Of a stretch of 64,000 bases of DNA, positions 1 through 12,600 are shown one piece after another. The stretch covers positions 7,227,001 through 7,291,000 of the forward strand of contig NC_056533.1 of NCBI RefSeq assembly GCF_910596095.1, given 5' to 3'. The translations under genes and the position numbers were made by a program. The first letter of the stretch is position 1; every line of letters begins with the position of its first letter. The DNA is from Thunnus maccoyii (taxonomy: Eukaryota > Chordata > Actinopteri > Scombriformes > Scombridae). Under the pieces are notes generated by a model that was given only the letters and a program-made list of their open reading frames with translations, was not told the DNA's origin and ran no database searches.

Positions 1-3000
1 ACCACAGACATAGCAAAAACTGCACAGTCTGTGGGGTCAGTAGCCTATATATAAGTAAGAGATACACACCTAATACTCGAGACAGACCTAAGCCTTGAAC
101 AACCAAGAAGCCACACACATACACAGACAATTAAACAAACACACACACACACACACACAAACTACAATGAATTTTGTGCTTTATAACACTTCACCACTTT
201 AACAGCTTGTGCATCATTTACTGATTTAACATTGCAACAATGCCATTTTCACTGGTTTTCACCGGAGTGTTTAATTAAAAGTGTGTAAGATTTAGTGGCA
301 TCTAGCGGTGAGGTTACAGATTGCAACCAAATGAATACACCTCCCCTCACCATCCCCTTCCAAGCATGCAGGAAACCCTACAGTGGCAGCGTAGCTCTCT
401 AGAGCCAGCGCTCAGTTTGTCTGTTCTGGACTACTGTAGAAACATGGCGGTGCAACATGGCAGGCTCCATGGAAGAGGACCCGCTCCCTATGTAGATATA
501 AAGGGCTCATTCTAAGGCAACGAAAACACGACGACTCTTAGTATCAGCTGATTATACACTAATGAAAGCATGTTATGAATATTATATTAAGAGTGCTCAG
601 CAGCCACACAATTCTCCGCTCTCTATTTGGTGTTGTCAGGTTAGGTTAACCAGTTGTGACTAACTTTGGAGCTGTTTCACTTTTCTAACCACTTGTGCAT
701 TTCAGTTCTTCAAATGCAATATTGCATATTCTTAGTTTTATCATTTCCATACCTATTTACAACTTATTTGGGGTAAAATCAACCAGCATAACATACAGTG
801 TGAGACTGTGTTAAAGATGGACAAACAGCTCAGAAATAAAAGATATATTCTGGGGAAGGTGAGTAATCTGTATGTCAGAATGACTTGCTGTACATAATAT
901 ACTATTCTACTGAAAAAAGGACAATATATAAATACTAATAACTTTGACTTGAGGATGCACATGAGGATATGCAGCCTCTGTAACTCTGTGACATAACATC
1001 ATTTGGTTGCGTTGTGGTTTTGGTACTTCTCCTTTAGATGACTAGAGCGGCATTAGAAGATTAGGGAAAGCTAAGGTGTGACTTCACAGTGGTTTATGAA
1101 GAGGAACTAATGTTAAACACACCCGCATGCACGTACACACAGTCATGTTTCCAACACTGCAGAGGATATTACATTGACTTACATTCATTTCCTGGAGATT
1201 AACCTTAACAATATCCAAAACATGCCTAACCTTAACCCTTACCTTAAAAAAGGCAGCTGTGGGCAAAAGCGGCTTCAGTTTCTGCTCCTTTGTTAATCTG
1301 TGACTAAAAACTCAGTGAGAGGGTGTCAAACTTTAGTCTTTTCAAAGTCTTCTAGTGTATGGTAGGCATTAAGTATTTACAGCTACAGCACTTTTACTGT
1401 GGAGCTCCTGAGACTATTTAAAGGAATCCATTGTAAACATAAACAAAAGCTAAATAAGCTTATTTTATTACAACAGAGGTTGCAGCCCAGAATGGGGTCA
1501 GACCCGACTGGCTTGAAGAGCACACAGTCAAGTGGTCCTGTGGTGATAACTGTGGATACAAATGCGGTGGTGGTCTACTACATCATGTTATGCAGAAACC
1601 TGGTGTGGTTTCAAAAGCACAAACCTACTTATCAGGCAGAGGAAGGTTTTGGAAATTCAATTGAGAAATGTGAGAGTGAAAAGGTCGTTCTTTAACCCTG
1701 AGTTACAAAAACTGAAGGTCCACTTACTAGCTTTTCAGAGACCTTCAAACGTACCTCATGGTATTCATCAGCAGATGGGAGTTGGCTCTGTTGTCATGGA
1801 GATGTCATCTCCATGACAACTGAGCAAACCATTTCTTTGTCTATTGATAAAATAGACAAATAGATCAAATGACCAGGTGGGAATATCTGTTTTTGGCTAC
1901 TCCAATGATATAAATACCAGGACAAGGAAATGTGAATTTGAAATGTTACAAATTCGTAACATTTCAACATTATCTGTAATGCAATAAAAGCCACTCTTCA
2001 TAAAACATTACCTTGGTAAGATTCTTACCTTATCTTCTTGTCATTAGTTTTTTTCAACAGATTACTGAGAGGATGTTATGATAAAGACAATAAATGTAAA
2101 ATGTTTTCACAAAATAGTCAGAAATGATGTAAAACTGTTCTGGTTTGGTTTGATAGCTACACATAATTGAAACAATGTCCATCTTTGGCGAAATTTAGAC
2201 CAAACCAGGATAGCACGGTCATTTTTTGGGGAGGAATAATGACATATGACTCTACAACAGTCATTCAGCATCACACTGGTGGTGAACACAGCATTAATGT
2301 GTGACTCACGTCAGCCTCAACCAGTTTTGCCTCAATACGTCTATCTGACTATAGATAGTGTATTGATGAAGAGGGCTTCCAGTTTCACTGAAGGAAACAG
2401 TAAACCAGTGTCACCCCACCCACAGAAGTGTGAAAAGTGTGAACACACAGTGGAGCTCTCAGTTCTCAAGAGAAGGCAAAAATGTCCCCTACTATCTTCC
2501 TCAACACAAAACCCTTCTGTGTGTGTACAAGTGTGTCCCCAATATGAACGTCTGTAATCTTACTCTTTCAAAGAAGTGTATTTACTGCAGGAAAAATACA
2601 TTACTTTTGTGTGTGGCTTGATGACAGAACCATTATTTGCTGTTTCTCAGCTCAAACACTACGTTTTCCCTCTCTCACACTAGATTTCAACTCGCTGAAT
2701 TGGCATGACATGTAAGCTAACCCTCTCTCTACCCCCACACCCTCTCTATTGTCCCAGCACGGCGCCCAGGCATCAATTCAGCCAAAGAATTTCCTCTTTT
2801 CTTTCACTTCCCAGCTCTTACGTGTGTGTGCATGCGCATGAGAAGCACGGACCAAAGACTGGCATAAATTGCTGTGTGTGTGTGTGTGTGTATGTGTGTG
2901 TGTGTGTCATGTGCAAGACGCACACTGGAATGCTGCTCGCATAGCATTTCTCATTTTTCAGAGCCCGACCTACTCATTCTGAAACTTGTTGCTTCAGTGC

Positions 3001-3426
3001 ACCTGTCACTCCTACACACTAATAAGGGATGATATTGGGCCCCGACATGTGTTTATGTGTGAAGGCATGCAAATCCTCCAGTTACCCACACATGTGTGAA
3101 CGAGATAAGGCCCCGTAACCTCCTGACCTCTTAGTCTGTCACTTAGTGTTTTCAAATAAAAAATTCCCATGTATCTTCCCATCTCTGCATTACATAGGGG
3201 TATGACTCACACCGTCACACTCAGACAAGCTTGCCTCTATTAATCATCTTCACAAGTCTTGTTTGACCACACGTACAGTGACATGGCAGTCTAAACAAGG
3301 TGTGATACAGACAGCAGAAAGTAGTGACAGAGAGAGTGGGTATCAGACTGAAAGTAGAGCAGTGAATCAACTCAGTTATGTCTGAGACAATTAAAGATTT
3401 ATGGTGGCTCACAAGCGGTACGGGTC
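1..3426. other. non-coding stretch, no gene recognised
   Basis: No reading frame here resembles a known protein and none shows convincing exon borders. The stretch is AT-rich and holds an (AC)n run near 139-158, a (GT)n run near 2873-2907 and the palindrome listed separately at 1781-1829. It may be intergenic or the intron of a gene lying outside the window. Confidence 0.5.
1781..1829. repeat. near-perfect palindrome (hairpin)
   Basis: The core at 1790-1820 is a perfect inverted repeat: a 15-base arm (GTTGTCATGGAGATG), a single T, then the exact reverse complement. Outward, nine more bases on each side pair with two mismatches, so the whole forms arms of about 24 bases. No known microRNA was recognised in it. 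It could be a fold-back repeat remnant or a chance-preserved cruciform-prone site. Confidence 0.75.
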
Positions 3427-4080
3427 TAGGGATGGCAATGTCAGTCCATCAAGTCCACCACTTTGGTCCAGACAGAAAGATCCCAATAACTACTGGATGG
3501 ATTGTCATTTGGTACAGACATTCACAAACTTCCTAGAATGAAGCCTATTGACATTGGTGACCCACTGAATTTTCCTATAGCCCCACCATGAGGTTGACAT
3601 TTTGTGTTTTAGTGAAATATTTCACTAATGGATAAATTGTCATGCAATTTGGTACAGATAACCATGGTACCCAGATGATGTATCCAACTGACTTTGGTGA
3701 CTTTTCATCTGCTTTACAATTGCGCTTCAGAGGGAAATATCTCGACAAATATTGGATGGATTGTCATGAAATTTGGTTCAAATTCCCAACAGGATGAATT
3801 GTAATCACTAGAGTTTTCATCTTGTGCCATTAATGGGTTACATTTTTAATTTGTCCAATAGTTTGTTTGGTTTATGACCACATACCTGCAAAACTAAGCT
3901 GTACTTCGTGTTTAGGGATAGTTTAGTGCAAATATTAGCATGCTAATAAGATGGTGAACATGGTAAACATTATACCTGCCAAACATAACTCGTTAGCAAT
4001 GTCACTGTGAGGATGTTAGCTGATGTTAGCATTTAGCTCAAAGCACCACTGTAAGAACAGTCTGACAAAACCGCTATAAG
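3427..4080 (+). repeat. dispersed teleost repeat, family A, copy 1
   Basis: The text starting near 3460 (ccaccactttggtccagac, then a run about a dwelling 'ggatggattgtcat' motif) recurs in reverse orientation at about 11930-12600 and in truncated form at about 53940-54130. The three copies share phrases such as ccaccactttggtccagac and the 'catgaggttgacat' block. It has no coding capacity and looks like an old non-autonomous element. Ends are approximate; no target duplication was identified. Confidence 0.6.
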
Positions 4081-5239
4081 AGGTGTACTGTAGACTCGTA
4101 TGCTGCTTTTAGTACGTACTAACATTCAGTATGCATACAGTATGCATACAATTGGGACATACTACTTTGTCATAACATTGTGCCTTGAACTTTGACCCAT
4201 TTGCTCATACATCCATCGTGGGCTGTAGTGCAAAATTTGAATATTGTTGACAAAATGGTTTGTGCTTGAATGCATCATCTGTCTGTGCTCTCTCAGCGGC
4301 TCAGTCAGTATGATGTAGCCTATCTTTCGCTGTGCAGAGGATTGTGGGTCAGAAAAGATAAAGGTCAGATGGGAAGTGATTTCTATCAAAAAGGTGATTT
4401 GGCTTTTATGTAACAGCTGCACCTCAGATCTTGATATCATCATACAGGAAAAGCTGTCAGTACTGTAAAGCCCCTTAAATATACCACTTCCTGCACTTCT
4501 CAGTGATTATAGCACTTGAATGTCAATTCTTCTTGGATGGTTGCAATTGCTTATTTAATGTCTGCTGACTGCTCACCTGAATGATATATTGTGATTTTTT
4601 CAGTTCTTTTTTGGGTCTCAGTTTTCTCCTGCAATAAGTCGTGGCTTGCAAAGCACATTTCAGGTACAGCTAACAATAAAGAAAAAGAAAAGTTTTCATC
4701 ATTGCCTTACACACACATTTAGATCAAATGTGTAATGTGGATGTTTTGTCCTTTTAGTCTTCCTTCGCCCTCCTGCAAGCAGCAGAGTGAAGGCGCAGAG
4801 AATGTGCATGGAAGAGTAATTCAGGGAACAAAAGCTGCTCTTTGTTGTCATGGCTTAGAGCTGAAGTGACAGCTAGCGTAAATGAGGGTCAAAGATCACT
4901 GGCCGGTTCGGAGGCTGTTTAAGCCAATGGTTAAAAGACATGCACACATACAAACAGCTCTCACTCTCTGTGCAACACTGGGACAAAATGACAGGCGAGG
5001 CACAGAGGTTACAGGCCACTTTGAAAAATTATATTTCTAAATTGTCATATGAGTAAATTTATTGCAGCAGAAGATTCATAATGCCCACAATTTGATAAAC
5101 CGGGTTTATCGTCTGTGTCTTTGGAGTAGGAGTAAAACAAATTCACCATGTAAGGTAGTAAAACGACACACGTGTTTCACGACCACTTTCAGGAAACAGT
5201 CTCTTCTCACTTTTTTTTCTGAAATAACACTTTGACCAT
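4081..5239. other. non-coding stretch, no gene recognised
   Basis: No coding sequence is recognised. The self-complementary decamer gtatgcatac occurs twice in a row near 4133-4151. The segment around 4750-4920 is less AT-rich than its surroundings and could hold regulatory sequence, but nothing in it identifies a function. Confidence 0.4.
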
Positions 5240-5815
5240 ATTTGTCTTTTTCATTTGTCAGGACTGTGCGATTAGCTGAGCGGACCACAGTAACCGCACT
5301 GCCCTCCCTGCTGAGCCTACACAACAGGAGGTGCGTAAGCAGAGCTAGGAGGACAGTAGAGGACCCTCACTACCCCAGCAGTGGACTGTTTGTGTGGCTG
5401 CGATCAGACAAACGCCTGCACAGCAACAAATCACAAGGTGAGGGACTGAATAAGACTGACTATCAGAGCCAGGAACAATGAACAATCAACTCCCCAGCAC
5501 TTTCACCTATGTATATTATACTATACTCTGCACTACTGTCATTCAAATGCTGGTTCCACCTTATCTGCACTGTTTACTATATAACCATATTTAATATTTT
5601 GTATATTTTGCTAACTTTGTATGTTTTGTCTCTTTATCAATAGTATTTTTTATTGTTGGCTCCATTCATAGATATAGGTATAGATTTTGTGAATATTAGC
5701 TTAGCTTTTATAATTTTTTGCACTTGCATTTTACACTGTCTGGGAGTTTGACACAACAACATTTCACTATATGTACTTGTATGCATATGTGACAAATAAA
5801 ACCTCTTGAATCTTC
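5240..5815 (+). mobile_element. non-LTR retrotransposon 3' remnant
   Basis: A short open stretch at about 5255-5420 reads like the C-terminal tail of fish LINE polyproteins: an 'LPSLLSLHNRRC' segment, an 'ARRTVEDPHYPSSGLF' segment and a basic tail, where known relatives have a 'GLFxLLPSGRRYRS' block. It is followed by about 350 bases of untranslated-looking DNA ending near 5796-5812 with gacaaataaaacctcttgaa, the kind of polyadenylation-like end seen in these elements. The reverse transcriptase itself is absent, so this is a 5'-truncated copy. The clade cannot be settled by eye. Confidence 0.55.
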
Positions 5816-7439
5816 TTGCAAAAGGAGCCTCTGAGAGAAGGTTACACTGTGCTCCAATGTTCTGAACTGCTGCCAACATGGTTACAAGATAAGATTTGTG
5901 TTTGTTTTCTTGAGTCACAATACAATAAGCAGCTGGCATGCTGTGGTCAACATGTTGATTTACAGCATGAAGTATAGCAGTTCAGGACTTGTGTTGGAAA
6001 ACTGCAGGTTACAGTCATATACTGAGCGGCTACAGAGGAAGCTTCTAATTGAAAGTATTTACAATAATGTGGACTTTCTTCCTTTCACCAGCATGCAACA
6101 AACACTAAAATAAAACCCGACAGAACTGTGTCCAAGCAGGAATGAGCATTAAAGTCTCTGCATGGGAATGTTTCAAGTTGAAGTCAAAGGCTAGACAGAA
6201 TATGGCTGATGTGGAATGCTCCCTAGGCTACATTTGTGTGTGGACCTTGCATTCTTTGCGATAGCAGCGTAGTGATGCAGTGCGCGCATTTGCTTGAGTG
6301 TTTATGTGTTCCTTTATCTGTATCTTGATGTTCTCAGTGAGGAAATTGGAGGAGCAGGTGGAATGCTGCAGATATTTCCTTCGGGGCTATGAATAAATCA
6401 ATAAAACAACACACACACACACACGTGAACAGACATATGCACAGACAAAAGCCAGCATATTATTACGCTTAAATCACCCACAGCGTGGCCTTAGGTGCGG
6501 GTCACAAGGTTCAGCTTGCCATCAGGGGCTTTCTTTTCCTCATTATGAAAAATGAAGTCAGCACAAAAGAGAGGGTGTTTCTGCAATGAGTCACACATCC
6601 ACTGCAATATTTGCATTTCACAGGAGAGGGGTTTAAAAAAAAAAAAAAAAATCTTTCTTCATGTTGTCATTTCTTCACTTTCACCAAGTGCTTCGCTGAT
6701 CTGCAAGTGGTGGTTTATGAAATATTTGAAATGAGACAATGCCCAAAGGTTTTGGGTTTTTCACACTTTTTTTTTTCATTGAGTGCAGTCTTTTGATTGT
6801 GCATCAAGGCAATGCCAGGAAACCACACAGATGTATATGTATGACAAACAAAGTAGAGCACCGTTTGCACCCTTTGAAACCCGCCTTTCAACACCAACAT
6901 GAACGCAAACATCAAGCCTTGGCACAACCCTGTTACTGTAAACAATAATAAGGATAATAATAAGGATGCCTTCATGACCCCACCCCCAAACACAAACACA
7001 CACATACACAAACATTTTTAAAAACATTATTGCCTAAAAAAATATCTGATATATCTGATATATATCTGAATATATGACTAAAGGGGGATTTCACTGCAAA
7101 AAATGAGGGAGTGAACCTTGCAATTTTAATTTTATTAAATCCATACCTGGGAAAAAAATGCTAATTTTAATCACACACAAAGGCAGCCTCAGGTTCACAT
7201 ACATTAAGGATACGTTACAAATAAAATCTGTCGTAAGAATATTTTCAAAAGACACGATATGAACGACATTATAGTTTAGTATGAATACTATGAGAATTTT
7301 TTAAAGTGCAAAAAGGTCACCAGCGGAGGTGCTAATGACTATCAAACGAGCTCAAATTAATTTGGGGTACTATATAGCCTAGCTTGTGTCTCAAAGCTAA
7401 CGTTAGCGATAAAGTCTTTTTCTTCTTGGGTGTCTTGGC
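5816..7439. other. non-coding stretch, no gene recognised
   Basis: AT-rich DNA with A- and T-runs (6633-6650, 6769-6778) and a TATATCTGA-type short tandem near 7046-7074. Several short frames are open on both strands, including one on the minus strand near 6715-7011 with a hydrophobic start, but none has a recognisable domain or exon borders. Confidence 0.4.
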
Positions 7440-7443
7440 TTAC

Positions 7444-7960
7444 CTTAAGTAGTTTTCCTGTGAGTAGTCGAGGTTTTTTTTGTCTCCTGCTGTAGACTAC
7501 CAGCCTTTCTGATGCTTAAAGCCTCCAAACAAACCGTCTCCCACTGTCGCACACAAACTGGACCCCGCAAGAAATGAAAAAGTAGCCCAGGCAGCGTTAA
7601 ATACACACCGCGGTGACAACCAGGGATGGACGCTCAAATTCAGTAAATCACATAAACCGATTCAGGTTGACTACAAGGAGGATAAAAAATAAAAAAAACT
7701 TAAGACTTATTCACTTGTTGTTTTTCAGGTCGTTTCTGGCGTTTTAAAAACACTTGAGACTGTTGGAGGATATTTTAAAAATGGAAAGTCCTGAGAACAA
7801 GACCCCTGCCAACTCGCAGCGCTGACCGATGACGCCTCTGCTCGGGTACGGACTTCGGCGGGTGCGCGAGATGTGATCTGAACACAGTGTATGGATCTGA
7901 AGCACCAACGACAATAGAGGCATTGTTTCCGGTCAGGACTTTCACAATACATCTGTGACT
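7444..7960 (-). promoter_or_regulatory. candidate promoter and 5' non-coding exon (minus strand)
   Basis: This is one of the few CpG-containing, less AT-rich segments of the left arm (CpGs cluster at about 7545-7610 and 7800-7875). On the minus strand a strong splice donor, CTTAAG|GTAAGCC, falls at 7444/7443, so a transcript starting around 7550-7900 and running leftwards would have a first exon ending there. No protein start with recognisable homology was found, and the gene body would lie at 1-7400 or beyond the window. This is an inference from composition and one splice signal. Confidence 0.28.
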
Positions 7961-8065
7961 TATTTATTCCCCGTGTTTATCTTTGTACAGATGACCCTGT
8001 AAACATTTCGGTGAAGTTTTCAATATGCTTATTTACAGCTAATATAGCAGACAAATATAATTTAT

Positions 8066-8365
8066 AGCGGTGGTTCTCAAAGTGGGGTCCAGGGACCCCC
8101 AGGCGTCCTTGAACGGGTTCCAGGGGTCCCCAACAAAAAGGGGAATCATTTATTTTCACTATAATTCCATCCATAATTAATACAATGACAGAATGAGACT
8201 GTTATGGTCATGGGCTTCATACACTTTCTGTAATAAAACATCTAAAAGCAAAAATCTTATCAGATGGGGGACCCTTTGACAAAATCTTATCAAATGGGGG
8301 TTTGTGGTCTAATTTGTGTCAGTTTAGGGGTCCTTGACATGAAAAAGTTTGAGAAGCACTGACTT
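8066..8365. mobile_element. short repeat with inverted ends (hAT-like MITE)
   Basis: The left end reads ggtggttctcaaagtgggg and the right end aaagtttgagaagcactga. The reverse complement of the right end matches the left over most of the first 13 bases. Sequences of the type 'gtggttctcaaagtggggtcc' are abundant in fish genomes. There is no coding capacity, and flanking duplications could not be confirmed. Confidence 0.5.
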
Positions 8366-8499
8366 GTACTATATGCAGTTCTCTAAACCTTCCAGTATTA
8401 GATATTATTGGTTTGCCAAAACCGTAGTTTCGTATAGAGCCCCAGACAAAATGCCATAAATGATTATCAGATGAGCTACTGTTCAATAAAATTAAATTT

Positions 8500-8775
8500 A
8501 GGGCTGCACGTAACTATTATTTTCATTATTTTCATTTAATCAATTAATCTGCTGATTAGTTTCTCAACTAACTGATTCATTGCTTGGTCTATAAGACATC
8601 CAAAAAAATGTCTTCAAATGTCTTGTTCTGTCCTGGCCAATTCTCCCATTTGAGAATCTGGAACCTTTAAATGTTCAGTATTTGTGCTTTAAAAATGATT
8701 TGAATGATTAATCAATGATCAAAATGGTTGTCAATTAATTTTCTGTCTTTCTGATTGACTAATGGTTGCAGCTCT
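8500..8775. mobile_element. non-autonomous DNA transposon (AGGGCTGCA...TGCAGCTCT type)
   Basis: It begins agggctgcacgtaactatta and ends gactaatggttgcagctct, which are inverted versions of each other. Between them are repeated 'attaatcaatt' variants. This matches a very common vertebrate/teleost repeat with such ends and no coding capacity. The copy is shorter than is usual, so it probably carries an internal deletion. Confidence 0.65.
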
Positions 8776-10504
8776 TATTCAAATGGAGTGTATGCGTGTG
8801 TGTGTGCTTTTAGTTTGAAAGCAATGCCGTTTACCGGTTTCCTCCTACTTTCTGCGTCTCTGTTTCACTTGACAGCTGTCAGAACAGCAAGGTGTGGAGG
8901 ACAAACCTGGAAACAGAGGAAGGGCTGCATGGGATAAGTGAGATTAAAATTCTCGAGGAAGTGCAAAACCTCTGCATAACTTTGCATAACTATGATGACC
9001 ACAATTTAATATAATCGTTATTGACCCATAGTATCTGCATTATAAATATACATTATCATATATAAAAATAAAATACAATAATAATTGGATTGATATTATT
9101 TTGTTGTATTATTATTCTGTTTAAGTTTTGGATTGAGTAACTGTAGAGCTCAGTTGTATAAGTTCTCAAAGTTTTTTTCCTCAGAGCTTAATTTATAGTT
9201 TCTGATGACTTTGTCATTCATAATGACTGCTCCTCTAACTAAGAGGCTTTATTTGCCTATAGACACTTTGGGAGCCCTGTCAGCATGTCTCTGGGTCTAT
9301 CCAAAGAGAAACATTGTTTAAGCTGGTTATCTCCAAAAGCTGTAACAGTAATGTCTGTGCATGATGTATTTCAGTTTCATTTTGTTCAGTAACATTGATA
9401 CCAGAGAGCCAGATAGTGTTAGAACTGTACTGCTTCAATGCCACAGACACCTGGCACTCATACAGGTTTCAGATGTTACCACAGACCACAGCTTCATCTC
9501 GAGCTGCCTTTGAACGTTGAAAAAAAACCCAACAGTATCGATAACAGCTTCCGAAAAAGATGCACTGTGTTGGAAGCATCCATAAAAATCAGTAAAACAG
9601 TTTTGAGGAAATTGTAAAAGCTAAGCATAAATGAAGCCTACATGTGATACTTAAACTGTAGTGAACAGCTACAACAATTTAAATATCGCACCAGCTTTAT
9701 CTTGCATTATTGCTTTCTCTCATGAAAAAAAAAAATCACTAACACCGCAAGATGTTTCCTGTCACTATAGAATGAGAACACGTGATTTCTTTTATTACAA
9801 GTAGATTAAATGACTGCAAAGCCATATCATCTGTCTTCTATTGAGGAGCTGCAGCCTTTTCTGAATGGAACTGCACTAAGACTAGAAATGCACAGACATT
9901 TGGTAAACATTACAATTGACTTTATGGCTCTGCTGCTTGTCTAGAAAGACAAGTGAGAAAGACTGTGTTGCAAAATATGAGCCGACAAGGTCTATTGGGT
10001 TTTCTGGTATTGGCCTCTTGGATGGAAACAAAGGCTGAAGTACAGTATGTTGAGCACATGTAAGAGACATATGTGTTGTTTGCATTTTAATATAGCATGT
10101 GTGGTGCTGTTATTGTTCTCTATAAAGCATGTGGTGTTTCCTTACTGATGAAATTTGTCCTAGAAATAAAGTTTGAATTAACTTTTATATGTATTTGTAA
10201 CCTGCTTTGCACAAAAGTATCCCTGGCGCACCTGCACCCGCAGGTGTTAAACAGGCTAATGTTTAAACCAACAGCATTATCTGATGTCATTGTTCGTGCT
10301 CACCTGACGATTTAATGCACATTCTAAACTAAAAATGCAACCATAAACTCTTAAATTTAGACTAGCATCCACTTGCTTTACTAAAGAGAAAAATAGAGAA
10401 GGAAAAAACAGTTTGTGGGCAAAGGTGGGGGTTGGGTGAGTTGAGAGAAAGAAGGAAATTCAGCACCTGGCTCTTCTCTTCTGTTCAACTGTCTACGTGA
10501 ATGG

Positions 10505-10555
<51 letters not shown>

Positions 10556-11929
10556 TCTGGAGCAGGATTTTTCTGTTGAATTGTCTGGGCGTGGGTAATA
10601 AAGGGCCCACTGTGTCGGTAATGACAGGTGTGCTTGGAATCAAACACACACACACACACGCACACGCACACACACACACACACAGAGAAAAAAAACAATG
10701 AGCACACATAACTGACCACAACACTGACCACGTGTGGCCCAAAAGGTCTGTTTGTGCAGACAGAGAGTGTGAAAGTGAAAGGCGGGTTTCTGAAAGGCTG
10801 AGAAACCGAGAGAAAGAAGAAAAAAAAAACACGCAAAAATCAGCAGAATGAGACACTGAGAGAGTGGGAGTCAGCAGACAGTCTCAAGTCTACACAAGTT
10901 AGTTATCTTATCATCCATCTCCATGTAAAAGCCATAAAGATTCTGCGGGTGACTGAGACTCTTCCTTAATAGATGAGATATTACAGTAGATCTGGCATTA
11001 ACAGGGAAAGGTGCAACAGAGCAGAAAATGTTTGTGCGTGCTTGTCAGTGACGAACAATATCCTACATCTTGGCCAGTAAGCATGTAATCATATCTCCTG
11101 CCAAACGCTCCAAATATGGTCAAAAGAACCTGAAGCTTTTGTGGTCTATGGCATGACGCAGCGGTCAAGTTGCAGGACTGACAGGAAATAAAACATAGCG
11201 CTTTCTGATTCAGTCACCGAGTAGTTGATTTAACATCCAGCAATTATGGTTTCCCACCAGCAACTAAAGGATAATATCCAAAAGCAAATGTTCTTAAATC
11301 CATCAAGCCCCCTTGCGTTATTTTGGGACAAATATCACATTGTTAATGCAGCATGTGTGTTTGAAGTGTGACTGTGCAAATAAACCGCAATGTGAGGGAA
11401 AACACATACCTCCTCAGAACGAGACACTACCCAAAGCATTAACAATGATACATTGTGTACTGAAAAACACAGCGATCTTACTGCACTCGTAAGAACCTGA
11501 AAAACATGATTCATTTCATGATGTGCAAGATCATGATGTGTATTCTTACCTTATTTTCAAATCTACACTTTGACCTTAACCCACATTCTCCTCTCTAAAT
11601 GTAATGTAACTCAAAATATCTCAATTTCAGTGTTACTGAGGGCATTTTCAAACACATGTGTCTGTGTTTTCATAGTGGAACACACTCACAGGAGCCCCCT
11701 TCTTGTTAAATTCACTAACAATGAGCCTTTTGGGGTCTCAGGGTTACATCCTCTATGGTTTAAATGACTTTACAGCATGGTCATAAAACCGGAAAGCCAG
11801 CATTCCCTATGAAAACAACAGCTTTACAGGGGTTTAAATCAACTCTACACCTGCCACAAGTTCAGCTATCCATCCATGGAGTTTTACGCTGAAGTACATT
11901 TCACCAAGATTTTGATGCTACCACTGACA
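8776..11929. other. non-coding stretch with microsatellites
   Basis: No gene recognised. It contains a long (GT)n run at 10509-10552 and a (CA)n run at about 10644-10684. These create long low-complexity frames on both strands at 10381-10856 that are not genes. Confidence 0.5.
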
Positions 11930-12600
11930 CCAGTAAAAAATACTCCAACATTAACAACAACTGTACTAAAGCAAGGGTGAGCTTTGAGCTAACATGCTCA
12001 CAATGACAATGCTAACATGCTGAAGTTTAGCTGACACACTAGTTGACTATGTTCACCATCTTAGCACTCGAGCATGTTGCATCTGTCACTCAGTCATGTT
12101 GCTTCTCACTACATAACATCAGAAAGATCAGGCCTTATCTGACTGAGTATGCTGCTCAACTCCTGTACTCCAAGTACAGCTGTAGCTGATGGAAATGCCA
12201 TTGACCATTAATGTCATGAACCAAAGTATTGGTCAAACACAAATTCTGACACGAGGATGGTGCTAGATGAAGAGTCAGAAGATCACCACAGGGAGCATAA
12301 TTCATCCTGAGGGGACATGACTATGTGTACCAACGTTCATGGCAGTCAATCCAATAGTTGTTGAGACATTTCACTTAAAATCACAATGTCAACCTCATGG
12401 TGGCGCTAGAGGAAAAGTCAAGGGATTACTTAAACCTTTTGGGATTCATCGTCTGGATTTCACAAGTGTATGTCCAAAATTTATGGCAACCCATCTAATA
12501 GTATTACAGATATTTCAGTCTGGATCAAAGTGATGGACCTACCAACCAATGGACCAATATTGCCATCCATAGAGCCATGCTGCTAAAAACAATAAAAATG
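11930..12600 (-). repeat. dispersed teleost repeat, family A, copy 2 (reverse)
   Basis: This is the reverse-oriented counterpart of the repeat at 3427-4080. Shared blocks include the 'caacctcatggtgg' phrase near 12390, 'agatatttcagtctgga' near 12508 and a 'gctaacatgctcacaatg' block near 11990. The ends are approximate and there is no coding capacity. Confidence 0.55.

Noticed and set aside
6715..7027. Minus-strand frames with a hydrophobic start
   Set aside because: They lie across a (TTA)n-like and (GT)-rich tract; the resemblance to a signal peptide is compositional.
10381..10856. Long minus-strand frames of 123-151 codons
   Set aside because: They are created by the (CA)n/(GT)n arrays; the residues are mostly Cys-Val or Thr-His repeats and there is no domain.
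11150..11190. tRNA-like or SINE promoter boxes near gacgcagcggtcaag
   Set aside because: An A-box-like stretch is present but no B box follows at the right distance and no clover-leaf could be drawn.
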